Source of the DNA: Lachnospiraceae bacterium | GTDB taxonomy: Bacteria; Bacillota; Clostridia; Lachnospirales; Lachnospiraceae | DNA length: 6,922 nucleotides | Assembly: GCA_014804495.1 (NCBI GenBank) | Contig: JAAUZS010000029.1 | Coordinates: 7,279-14,200, forward strand | Direction of reading: 5' to 3' | Made by a program: the position numbers and the translations under genes | The notes under the pieces: model-generated | The model's input: only the letters and a program-made list of their open reading frames with translations | Database searches by the model: none | Told to the model about the DNA's origin: nothing | Shown here: in pieces, positions 1 to 5,945 of the stretch | Layout of the letters: every line of letters begins with the position of its first letter | Numbering within the stretch: position 1 is the first letter of the stretch

Positions 1-42
1 CATATAGCCAACAAATGATTTTCTTAATTGATCCGGTGTCAT
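1..42 (-). CDS. Start of a T-box-controlled gene, probably alanyl-tRNA synthetase (5' fragment)
   Basis: Only the first 14 codons are in the window, reading MTPDQLRKSFVGYM; the rest runs off the left edge. The ATG at 42-40 follows an AAGGAG-type ribosome binding site (AGGAG at 51-55, minus strand) with 8 bases of spacing. The gene lies directly behind a T-box leader, which nearly always controls an aminoacyl-tRNA synthetase or an amino-acid biosynthesis or transport gene. The likely specifier codon GCA and the acceptor-pairing UGGU point to alanine. The pattern LRKSFVGYM is compatible with the AlaRS N-terminus (IRxxFLxYF before a GH motif), but 14 residues cannot prove this. Seen: start, RBS and leader. 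Inferred: the alaS identity. Confidence 0.55.
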   Translation of the reverse strand, partial: MTPDQLRKSFVGYM

Positions 43-70
43 ATTTTCCACTCCTTTATGATATTTTTCC

Positions 71-111
71 AAAACAAAAAGCCCTAAGCTGACTACTTAT
101 CAACTTAGGGC
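71..111 (-). terminator. Intrinsic terminator of the T-box leader
   Basis: On the minus strand a GCCCTAAG / CTTAGGGC stem (104-111 with 81-88) is followed directly by TTTTTGTTTT (80-71). The 5' arm would be sequestered when the T-box antiterminator forms, so this is the regulated terminator of the leader, placed about 30 bases before the start codon. Confidence 0.9.
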
Positions 112-345
112 GAACTTTCATGTCCGTGTTACCACCTAATTTCAGATTTCTCTGCACTCTGTCAATACGGGATTTCTCCGATATTGCTTCCTACGTTAAC
201 GGGGGAACTCCGTTGAAGCCTACTAAGATTCTCTGTTCGGTTCACAGCTCAGAGGCTGCTTCAATACCGGTTCAATAAAGATTCGCACCAACCATCTTCT
301 CTCTGTAATATCCCTGATATTTACTATTCCTCATCAAAGCCTTTT
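71..345 (-). promoter_or_regulatory. T-box riboswitch leader, probably alanine-specific
   Basis: Read on the minus strand, the leader begins near 345 with the GATGAGGA kink-turn strand and an AGTA-type motif of Stem I. The kink-turn partner CTCTGAG follows. Just before it, GAA-GCA-G-CC places GCA (257-259, Ala) at the expected specifier position. A Stem II hairpin (AACGG 198-202 / CCGTT 210-214) and a Stem III hairpin (about 163-186) follow. The conserved T-box AGGTGGTAACACGG occupies 124-137; its UGGU would pair with an ACCA tRNA end, fitting discriminator A. The terminator hairpin follows at 81-111. Uncharged tRNA should stabilise the antiterminator and switch on the gene at 42. The specifier assignment is inferred from motif spacing; the T-box class itself is clear. 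Confidence 0.92.
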
Positions 346-362
346 TGTTTTGAATTAGTGAG

Positions 363-391
363 AGTATAGCACTGTGGATATCGAAAGTCAA
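363..391 (-). promoter_or_regulatory. Sigma-A promoter of the T-box transcript
   Basis: On the minus strand TTGACT (386-391) and TATACT (363-368) are separated by exactly 17 bases. Each hexamer has one mismatch to consensus. Expected transcription start is near 356, a few bases before the T-box Stem I. The promoter diverges from the response regulator promoter; the two -35 boxes are 27 bases apart. Confidence 0.85.
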
Positions 392-418
392 GCATTTGTT
401 TTTCCATTCCTCACCCTA

Positions 419-447
419 GTGACAATTAAAATCATTTATGCTATAAT
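419..447 (+). promoter_or_regulatory. Sigma-A promoter of the response regulator gene
   Basis: GTGACA (419-424) and a perfect TATAAT (442-447) are spaced by 17 bases, and TGC directly before the -10 makes it an extended -10 promoter. The expected start is near 454, which leaves a leader of about 20 bases before the ATG at 475. This suggests steady basal expression of the regulator. Confidence 0.8.
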
Positions 448-474
448 GCCTCAAAAGTGGAAAGAAGCGCGACT

Positions 475-1140
475 ATGAAAAAGATACTTATCGTTGATGA
501 TGACATGCATATAGGAAATATGCTCGAAGAAACCCTCATAAAAGAAGGATATGGCGTTACCCGTGCATATTCAGGAACAGAAGCCTTATATGTTCTTTCT
601 AATCAGAAGCCCGACCTCGTGCTGCTTGACCTGATGCTGCCGGGACTAAACGGAGAAGATGTGCTTCCCAAGATAAAAGGCATACCTGTCATCGTAGTCA
701 GCGCCAAAGTTGACGTTGATGATAAAGTAGCTTCACTGCTTGGCGGCGCAGTTGACTATGTGACTAAACCATTCAGCACCAAAGAGTTATTGGCAAGAAT
801 TGCCGTACAGCTTCGCCTTGCGGAGAATAGTTCCACGTCTTCTGTTTTAACATTTGATGATATTACGCTGAATACAGATTCCCATATAATTACGGTAGGC
901 ACGGTTGAAATCAAACTTACCAGAACAGAATATGCAATCTTAAGACTGCTTATGCTGAATCCTGAGCAGGTCATTACGAAATCGCTGCTGCTGGAGCGTA
1001 TCAGTGAAGATACCCCGGACTGCACTGAAACTTCCCTGAAAATGCATGTCAGCAATTTACGAAAGAAGCTCAGGGATGTAAATAGTAAAGACTATATAGA
1101 GGCAGTCTGGGGGATTGGCTTCAAAATGCGGATTAAATAA
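475..1140 (+). CDS. OmpR/PhoB-family response regulator
   Basis: This 221-residue cytoplasmic DNA-binding regulator is the output half of a two-component system with the kinase at 3226. The receiver domain (about 1-115) has the acidic pocket D8-D9, phospho-acceptor D52 in LLDLMLPG, switch residue S76 and conserved K98 in TKPF. The C-terminal winged helix (about 125-220) ends with the family pattern VSNLRKKLR...YIEAVWGIGFKM. Length is normal. A GTG at 457 in the same frame would add six residues, but it lies about 3 bases after the predicted transcription start and has no RBS. The ATG at 475 has a weak GGAAAG (459-464) upstream and gives the usual MKKILIVDDD beginning. It likely activates the downstream ABC genes through the repeats at 1144-1190. 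Kinase and regulator genes are separated by the transporter, as in several lantibiotic and bacitracin defence clusters. Confidence 0.92.
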   Translation: MKKILIVDDDMHIGNMLEETLIKEGYGVTRAYSGTEALYVLSNQKPDLVLLDLMLPGLNGEDVLPKIKGIPVIVVSAKVDVDDKVASLLGGAVDYVTKPFSTKELLARIAVQLRLAENSSTSSVLTFDDITLNTDSHIITVGTVEIKLTRTEYAILRLLMLNPEQVITKSLLLERISEDTPDCTETSLKMHVSNLRKKLRDVNSKDYIEAVWGIGFKMRIK

Positions 1141-1143
1141 ATC

Positions 1144-1190
1144 TTTGCCATTTCTTTACTGTTTTCTTTACCGCTTCCTTTACTGTTATC
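1144..1190 (+). promoter_or_regulatory. Tandem 12-bp repeats, probable response-regulator operator
   Basis: Three head-to-tail 12-mers fit the consensus TTTACYGYTWYC: TTTACTGTTTTC (1155-1166), TTTACCGCTTCC (1167-1178) and TTTACTGTTATC (1179-1190). A degenerate fourth copy, TTTGCCATTTC, lies at 1144-1154. OmpR/PhoB-class regulators bind direct repeats with roughly one-turn spacing, usually at or just upstream of a -35 box. These repeats fill half of the gap between the regulator gene and the ATPase gene, and the last copy overlaps the predicted -35. That the neighbouring regulator binds here is inferred. Confidence 0.65.
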
Positions 1191-1207
1191 CTGTAGAATG
1201 CTAACAT
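1179..1207 (+). promoter_or_regulatory. Probable activated promoter of the ABC transporter genes
   Basis: A weak -35, TTTACT (1179-1184, inside the third operator repeat), is 17 bases from TAACAT (1202-1207), which is preceded by TGC as an extended -10. An alternative -10, TAGAAT (1194-1199), lacks a recognisable -35. A poor -35 covered by regulator repeats is typical of activator-dependent promoters. Confidence 0.5.
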
Positions 1208-1229
1208 CATAAAAATGGAGGTTATCTAT

Positions 1230-2144
1230 ATGGATTATGTTCTTAAAACAAATTCTTTGAGCAAAAGCTATAAGAATTTCAAAGCGTTGAACGGGTTATC
1301 TATGAATGTTCCCAAAGGGGCAATCTATGGTTTCGTCGGAAAAAACGGAGCAGGCAAGACTACGCTTATAAGGCTGATTTGCGGTCTGCAGGAGCCTACA
1401 TCCGGCGAATACACTCTGTACGGAAGAAAAAACACCGATAAGGATATAGCTAAATCGCGCAGAAGAGTGGGCGGCGTAGTGGAAACTCCGTCAATCTATC
1501 TTGATATGACGGCAGTGGACAATCTTAAGCAGCAGTATCTTATTCTGGGACTTCCGTCTTTTGACGGAATTGATGATATCCTTAAGCTGGTCGGGCTGGA
1601 AGGAACAGGAAAGAAGAAAGCGAAAAACTTTTCTCTCGGCATGCGTCAGAGATTGGGAATCGCCATAGCGCTTGTAGGCGACCCTGACTTTTTGATATTG
1701 GATGAGCCTGTAAACGGGCTTGACCCACAGGGCATCATAGAGATGCGCGAACTTATACTAAGGCTTAACAGAGAAAAACAGATTACGGTTTTGATATCAA
1801 GCCATATTCTCGACGAGCTTTCCAAATTTGCAACATACTACGGCTTTATCGATAACGGACATATTATAAAAGAGATGAGCGCAAAAGAGCTGGAAGACGC
1901 CTGCCGGAAATGCGTGAGGATGGAGGTAAGCGATACAAAAGCCCTTGCGCGTGTTCTGGATAAAATGAATATTGAATATAAGATACTCTCAGACACTCAG
2001 GCTGACGTCTATGCCAAACTCAACGTTTCACAGCTTGCCAAAGCGCTTGAGGAAGAAAACTGTGAAATTACTTCCATGCAGGAGCATGATGAAAGTCTCG
2101 AAAGCTTTTATGTAAGCTTAGTGGGGAAAGAAGCAGGGGAATAA
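1230..2144 (+). CDS. ABC transporter ATPase, lantibiotic/bacitracin self-protection type (LanF/BcrA class)
   Basis: This 304-residue nucleotide-binding subunit powers the membrane partner encoded at 2190. Visible motifs are Walker A GKNGAGKTT (37-45), signature FSLGM (134-138), Walker B FLILDEP (154-160, catalytic E159), D-loop NGLDP (162-166) and switch H192 in SSHIL. The Q-loop glutamine is replaced by E85 in VGGVVETPS. This 'E-loop' is known for LanF immunity ATPases and also occurs in BcrA-type proteins. The region after residue 220 is a C-terminal extension usual in this class. The start is the ATG at 1230, eight bases after GGAGG (1217-1221); an in-frame ATG at 1215 overlaps that RBS and is unlikely. 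Likely role: export or expulsion of membrane-active peptides, acting with the kinase and regulator pair. The exact substrate cannot be read from the sequence. Confidence 0.9.
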   Translation: MDYVLKTNSLSKSYKNFKALNGLSMNVPKGAIYGFVGKNGAGKTTLIRLICGLQEPTSGEYTLYGRKNTDKDIAKSRRRVGGVVETPSIYLDMTAVDNLKQQYLILGLPSFDGIDDILKLVGLEGTGKKKAKNFSLGMRQRLGIAIALVGDPDFLILDEPVNGLDPQGIIEMRELILRLNREKQITVLISSHILDELSKFATYYGFIDNGHIIKEMSAKELEDACRKCVRMEVSDTKALARVLDKMNIEYKILSDTQADVYAKLNVSQLAKALEEENCEITSMQEHDESLESFYVSLVGKEAGE

Positions 2145-2189
2145 TAGGTATACCTAAAGAGATATAAAACAGAAGGGAGTATATTATAT

Positions 2190-3047
2190 ATGAGTAAGTT
2201 ATTAAGGGCAAATTTTACAAGACTTTGGAAAAGCAGGATATTTTATATTGGTATCCTATATACATTCGGAATAGGTTTTTTTGCATCAACGACCCCATAT
2301 CGGGAATCTCTTGAGATTGAGGGCTATCATCCGCATTTTGATAATTATTTGTTTACAAACTGCATGTTCATGGCGATTGTCTGCGCAGTATTTATCGGAT
2401 TATTCATAGGGACGGAATACAGTAACGGAACAATACGCAATAAGATTATAGTGGGACATACGAGGAGCGCGGTATACTTTTCAAACCTCATTGTCAGCAC
2501 TGTGGCTGTGCTTATAATGCACCTTACTAACATTGCGACAATTATTTTATTAGGCGGTACGCTTGTGGGAAACAGGGAAATGCCGATTTCATATCTTTTT
2601 ACGCTTGGGTTGATTAGTATTGTGACGTTGATTGCAATGTGCGCTTTTTTTCTTCTGATATCCATGCTTGTTGCCAGTAAGTCAAATGCTTTGGTTATAG
2701 CTATTATTATCTCATTTTTATTTCTTTTTAGCGCTTTGACAATAAGCAGCAGCGTTACAGCGCCTGAATATTATGAGCCGTATGCAGTCATGTATACAAA
2801 TGAATCAGGCGAGATAATTGAAGAGAAAGGTGTAAAAGAAAAGAACCCACACTATATTACGGGAATAAAGCGTGAAATTTATGAGTTTTTATATGACTTC
2901 CTTCCGGGCTGTCAGATGCTGCAGGTAGCGGAGCAGGAGATTGATGCTTCAAAAAGCGGTGTGAAACTTCCTGTATATTCGCTGTTAATAGCCGTATCGA
3001 CAACAGCCTGCGGAGTATTTTTCTTCAGGAGAAAAAATTTGAATTGA
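2190..3047 (+). CDS. ABC-2 type permease, partner of the LanF/BcrA-like ATPase
   Basis: This 285-residue integral membrane protein has six predicted helices at about 17-33, 56-74, 95-122, 134-161, 166-188 and 260-279. A polar region of some 70 residues (about 190-259) between helices 5 and 6 probably faces outside. After helix 2 comes GTEYSNGTIRNKIIVGHTR (74-92), a cytoplasmic pattern common in ABC-2 permeases of the BcrB/LanE/LanG type. RBS AAGGGAG (2173-2179) lies 10 bases before the ATG, and the gene follows the ATPase by 45 bases, so they are cotranscribed. Lantibiotic immunity systems often have two permeases (LanE and LanG). Here only one is present, so a homodimer with two ATPases is expected. 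The substrate is unknown; a membrane-active peptide is the best guess from context. Confidence 0.85.
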   Translation: MSKLLRANFTRLWKSRIFYIGILYTFGIGFFASTTPYRESLEIEGYHPHFDNYLFTNCMFMAIVCAVFIGLFIGTEYSNGTIRNKIIVGHTRSAVYFSNLIVSTVAVLIMHLTNIATIILLGGTLVGNREMPISYLFTLGLISIVTLIAMCAFFLLISMLVASKSNALVIAIIISFLFLFSALTISSSVTAPEYYEPYAVMYTNESGEIIEEKGVKEKNPHYITGIKREIYEFLYDFLPGCQMLQVAEQEIDASKSGVKLPVYSLLIAVSTTACGVFFFRRKNLN

Positions 3048-3087
3048 GAAATTCTTAAGCATTTTCAAAGTTTTGTTTCAATAACCA

Positions 3088-3165
3088 GAACTTAGGTAAG
3101 ATAAACAAAATAAGGCGCGATTTCGCTTGCGGTGAGCACCGTTTTTGTTTATCTTACCTAAGTTC
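3088..3165. repeat. 78-bp palindromic element with perfect 23-bp arms (REP/MITE-like)
   Basis: The arms at 3088-3110 and 3143-3165 are exact reverse complements over 23 bases. The left arm begins GAACTTAGG and the right arm ends CCTAAGTTC. The 32-base centre is more GC-rich than its surroundings and contains two small hairpins: GCGA-TT-TCGC (3117-3126) and CGGT-GAGC-ACCG (3130-3141). In RNA this would be a long stem topped by two short arms. No T-run follows the right arm, so it is not a standard intrinsic terminator. It lies in the 178-base gap between permease and kinase genes and has no coding capacity. A mobile origin is inferred from shape only. Confidence 0.75.
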
Positions 3166-3225
3166 GTGACCTGCAATAACATTTCGCAATTGGATAAATA
3201 GATTTAATTTATAGGAGCGTTCATT

Positions 3226-4131
3226 ATGGAAATCTGGTTATGGGCTGTAGTCGGTATTTTTTGGACTGCGATTGTCATTCTGGCTTTAATAATTGCTTTA
3301 TTAATTATAAAAATATATCTCATGCAAAAAGCTGCCGGAGAAATAGAGGAAGCATTTACCGACAGGCTCACAACCGATACCAATACGCTGATTGATATTT
3401 CGGGCGGTGACAAATATATGCGCAGTCTGGCGAATTCTATTAATGTGCAGCTTCGAAAGATCCGCGCGGAGCGTCACCGCTTCTATCAGGGAGACATGGA
3501 GCTCAAAAATGCCGTTACCAATATATCCCACGATTTGCGCACGCCGCTTACCGCCATATGCGGATATCTGGATTTGCTTGAACAGGAAGAAAAGTCGGAT
3601 GTGGTTAAGCGATACGTTGAGATAATAAGAAACCGCATAGATATACTGATACAGCTGACGGAAGAGCTTTTTCGCTACTCGATAGTAATTTCAAATGAAA
3701 ACGGTGCAGTAAGTGAACCTGTTATAATCAATGAGGTTTTGGAAGAAAGCATAGCCGCATTTTACACCACTTTAAATGAACGGGGCATTACTCCTGATAT
3801 CCGGATGCCGGAAGAAAAAGTAATAAGAAAACTTGACCGTTCTGCGCTGACCCGTGTGTTTTCCAATCTTATGAATAACGCCGTTAAGTATAGCGACGGT
3901 GATTTGGATATTACTTTATACGAAACAGGGGAAATCATTTTCTCCAATACGGCGTCTGGGCTTAGCGGAGTACAGGTCGCCCAGCTTTTTGATCGTTTTT
4001 ATACGGTTGAGTCCGCTAGAAATTCGACGGGTCTGGGTCTGGCGATTGCCAGGACTCTGGTAGAGCAGATGAACGGCACGATATCTGCTGAATATGAGAA
4101 TAACAGGCTGAGTATCCGTATTTTGATTTGA
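3226..4131 (+). CDS. Sensor histidine kinase with a single short membrane anchor
   Basis: This 301-residue membrane-bound kinase probably phosphorylates the regulator encoded at 475. The N-terminus has one long hydrophobic stretch (about 7-33) and no extracytoplasmic sensor domain. A linker of about 55 residues leads to the dimerisation and phosphotransfer domain (about 92-155) with SHDLRTP and phospho-site H102. The ATPase domain has the N-box NLMNNAVKYS (214-223), F-box LFDRFY (254-259) and G2 box STGLGLAIA (267-275). The usual DxGxG of the G1 box is degraded, reading SNTASGLS (240-247). TAGGAG (3212-3217) precedes the ATG by 8 bases. There is no convincing promoter in front, so it is probably read through from the ABC genes, across the palindrome. 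With so little outside the membrane, it may sense within the membrane or through the transporter (inference). Confidence 0.9.
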   Translation: MEIWLWAVVGIFWTAIVILALIIALLIIKIYLMQKAAGEIEEAFTDRLTTDTNTLIDISGGDKYMRSLANSINVQLRKIRAERHRFYQGDMELKNAVTNISHDLRTPLTAICGYLDLLEQEEKSDVVKRYVEIIRNRIDILIQLTEELFRYSIVISNENGAVSEPVIINEVLEESIAAFYTTLNERGITPDIRMPEEKVIRKLDRSALTRVFSNLMNNAVKYSDGDLDITLYETGEIIFSNTASGLSGVQVAQLFDRFYTVESARNSTGLGLAIARTLVEQMNGTISAEYENNRLSIRILI

Positions 4132-4181
4132 ATAATCAGCCTGTGTCTTTCTTCTTATAAAGATAAAACCGTATCATTATT

Positions 4182-4214
4182 AAGTGATGGCAGACGGCTT
4201 ACCAGCCAGCGCTT
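4182..4214 (+). terminator. Weak candidate terminator between convergent clusters
   Basis: AAGTGATGGC (4182-4191) can pair with GCCAGCGCTT (4205-4214) with one G-U pair and one mismatch, followed by AGAATTCTTTT rather than a clean T-run. It is the only hairpin of note in the 81-base gap between the kinase stop and the convergent permease stop. It is a weak call. Confidence 0.3.
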
Positions 4215-4884
4215 AGAATTCTTTTCTGCGCATGATTCTTATACTGATAAGGAAAGATACCATGCAGAAGGTAATCACGAACAGACATAAAATGACAGCA
4301 ATGAGCATCTTATTCATTGATAAAAAAGCTTCTATAAAATGATCTATTTCGGACAGGCTAAACCATATATGCTGCGTATTGATGCGGTTTACTATGTTTT
4401 TAGATGCACCAAAAACCGCAAAAATCAAAACTGCAAATATCAACATTACAACTCCGCTCTTGTCATTTCCGAATTTCAGACGCACCGGTATCATAATCAT
4501 TTGAAACAGAAGCAATACAATATATGTGGCAATTCCTCCCATCAAAATATCTGCTGCTTGATCTGGGTGTAAAACAACACAGAAGACGGATGTTAACATG
4601 AAGCCCAGAAAACTTAAAATAAACGCAATAATGTATTTCTCTTTTACATATGTGTTCCTGTTTATTGGCAGCGTCATCAGAAATACGATACTTTTGTCAT
4701 TTTCATCATATGCAAGCGTATTGAGTGCCAGTAAACTGAAAATCATAGTAATATATCCGAATAAGATGGAGGAGGTGAACTCTGACTGTGAGAAAGACAT
4801 AATTGCCGCCAGCACAATCGCAAATATGATAAATTTTTTGTTTAGTAATATGATTTTTGTGTCTTTTATAAGTAATCCTTTCAT
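4213..4884 (-). CDS. ABC-2 type permease of the GntR-linked transporter
   Basis: This 223-residue membrane protein has about six hydrophobic helices, near 18-30, 38-57, 84-105, 112-134, 145-162 and 192-216, and ends with the basic tail RIMRRKEF. The segment DENDKSIVFLMTLPINRNTYV (60-80), followed by KEKYI, matches the hallmark of the ABC2_membrane_5 type of permease (acidic turn, LPxxR, V..KY). Its ATG overlaps the ATPase stop codon in an ATGA, and its ribosome binding site GGAGAG lies inside the ATPase coding end, so the two are translationally coupled and form one transporter. Members linked to YtrA-type GntR regulators often answer to cell-wall antibiotics; the substrate here is unknown. 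Confidence 0.85.
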   Translation of the reverse strand: MKGLLIKDTKIILLNKKFIIFAIVLAAIMSFSQSEFTSSILFGYITMIFSLLALNTLAYDENDKSIVFLMTLPINRNTYVKEKYIIAFILSFLGFMLTSVFCVVLHPDQAADILMGGIATYIVLLLFQMIMIPVRLKFGNDKSGVVMLIFAVLIFAVFGASKNIVNRINTQHIWFSLSEIDHFIEAFLSMNKMLIAVILCLFVITFCMVSFLISIRIMRRKEF

Positions 4885-5732
4885 AATCTCTCTCCTTTTG
4901 CAATCATCAGCATAATATCATCAATATTTCCTTTTTCCACAACAATTTCACGATAATTATCCAGATAGTACTGTCTGTCTTTCGTTAGAAGTTCATAGCC
5001 GAAGGGTCTTTTATCTCTGTATAGGATATAGTGTTTATCCAATGCCTTATATTGTTCCTCATTGACCTTTAAAATAGCATAATCAGACAGAATCACGTCG
5101 GTATCCTCATGAAAAAGGATTTTACCGTTTTGCATAAAATACAGGTCATCGCATAAACCTTCCAAATCGGAGGAAATATGAGAGCTGATAAGAATCGCCC
5201 GCTCCTCTTTATTCATAAACTCGCGCATCTCGTCCAAAAGCTCGCTTCTGGCAACGGAATCCAGACCCGCAGTGGGTTCATCCAATATCAGGAGTTTTGC
5301 ATCATGACTCATTGCAACCAGCAATTTAAATTTCGCCTTCATTCCTGATGAAAACTCCTTAAGAGGCTTATTCAGGGGAAGTTTATAGTACTCGCATTTT
5401 TGCAAAAACCAATCCTTGTGAAAACTGCGGTACTCCGCTTCCATAATCGGTATTACATTCTTTATGGTTAACACATTGCTGAATGTACTCTCGGCAAGGA
5501 CCGCCCCTATCTGCTGTTTATCCGCAACGCTTATTTCCCTGCTGTCCTTGCCCAGAATCTCTATCGTACCGCCGTCAGTTTTAATTAAATCCAGAATCGC
5601 CTTAAACGTAGTACTTTTCCCGGCACCATTCGCACCTATGAGCCCTGTCACACACCCCTCCGCCACCTGCAACGAGCAGTCTAAACCAAAATCTTTATAT
5701 TGTTTTTGTACATGGTCTAATCTTAGTATCAT
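4881..5732 (-). CDS. ABC transporter ATPase of the GntR-linked system
   Basis: This 283-residue nucleotide-binding subunit pairs with the permease encoded immediately downstream. Motifs are Walker A GANGAGKST (33-41), signature SSGMK (128-132), Walker B LLILDEP with E152, D-loop AGLDS (155-159) and switch H185 in SSHIS. The usual Q-loop glutamine position reads A80-E81 in IGAVLAEST, so Gln is absent. A C-terminal region after about residue 205 follows the core. The chosen ATG (5732-5730) has AAGGAG (5740-5745) seven bases upstream. An earlier in-frame ATG at 5759 would add nine residues, has no RBS, and would place the real RBS inside the gene. The context of GntR, ATPase and ABC-2 permease resembles ytrAB-like loci. 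It is separated from the GntR gene by 213 bases holding a palindromic element. Confidence 0.9.
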   Translation of the reverse strand: MILRLDHVQKQYKDFGLDCSLQVAEGCVTGLIGANGAGKSTTFKAILDLIKTDGGTIEILGKDSREISVADKQQIGAVLAESTFSNVLTIKNVIPIMEAEYRSFHKDWFLQKCEYYKLPLNKPLKEFSSGMKAKFKLLVAMSHDAKLLILDEPTAGLDSVARSELLDEMREFMNKEERAILISSHISSDLEGLCDDLYFMQNGKILFHEDTDVILSDYAILKVNEEQYKALDKHYILYRDKRPFGYELLTKDRQYYLDNYREIVVEKGNIDDIMLMIAKGERL

Positions 5733-5790
5733 CCAATCACTCCTTTTTTGTAAAATCATCTTCTGCGAAACTTACAATTGCAAATACGTA

Positions 5791-5927
5791 GTTGTACAAT
5801 ATAGACAATATCATAAGCAGGTACTGTGATGCCGCCGGTCCTTAGGCTGCGTCTTTTGCAGCCTTAGTACCGCTGCGGCTGAGCGTAGCGCAAGCGTGCC
5901 TGCGTTGATTTGTCTATATTGTACAAC
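5791..5927. repeat. 137-bp palindromic element with perfect 18-bp ends (MITE-like)
   Basis: The ends GTTGTACAATATAGACAA (5791-5808) and TTGTCTATATTGTACAAC (5910-5927) are exact reverse complements, and pairing continues imperfectly inward (GCAGG 5818-5822 with CCTGC 5899-5903). The centre holds a long hairpin (5831-5879) whose tip is AGGCTGC (5844-5850) / GCAGCCT (5858-5864) around a 7-base loop, extended by GCCGC / GCGGC. Next to it lies a small GC-rich run with AGCG repeated (5882-5897). It fills most of the gap between the GntR stop and the ATPase start, encodes no credible protein, and has no T-run. Flanks show no obvious target duplication. Mobile origin is inferred from its shape. Confidence 0.75.
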
Positions 5928-5945
5928 GGCCGTCTTGCTATATCC

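Noticed and set aside
457..474. GTG start giving a six-residue longer response regulator
   Set aside because: It lies about three bases after the start point predicted from the TATAAT at 442-447, has no RBS, and adds residues outside the normal receiver domain.
3088..3165. The 78-bp palindrome as a simple intrinsic terminator
   Set aside because: Neither arm is followed outward by a T-run on either strand, and the kinase gene downstream lacks an obvious promoter of its own.
4598..4915. Plus-strand open frames opposite the GntR-linked permease and ATPase, such as 4598-4915 and 5464-5829
   Set aside because: They are antisense to genes with clear motifs, lack convincing RBSs and show no recognisable domains.
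5791..5927. The 137-bp element as a remnant of a transposase gene
   Set aside because: No frame inside shows transposase motifs and the sequence is mostly self-complementary, which suits a non-coding element.
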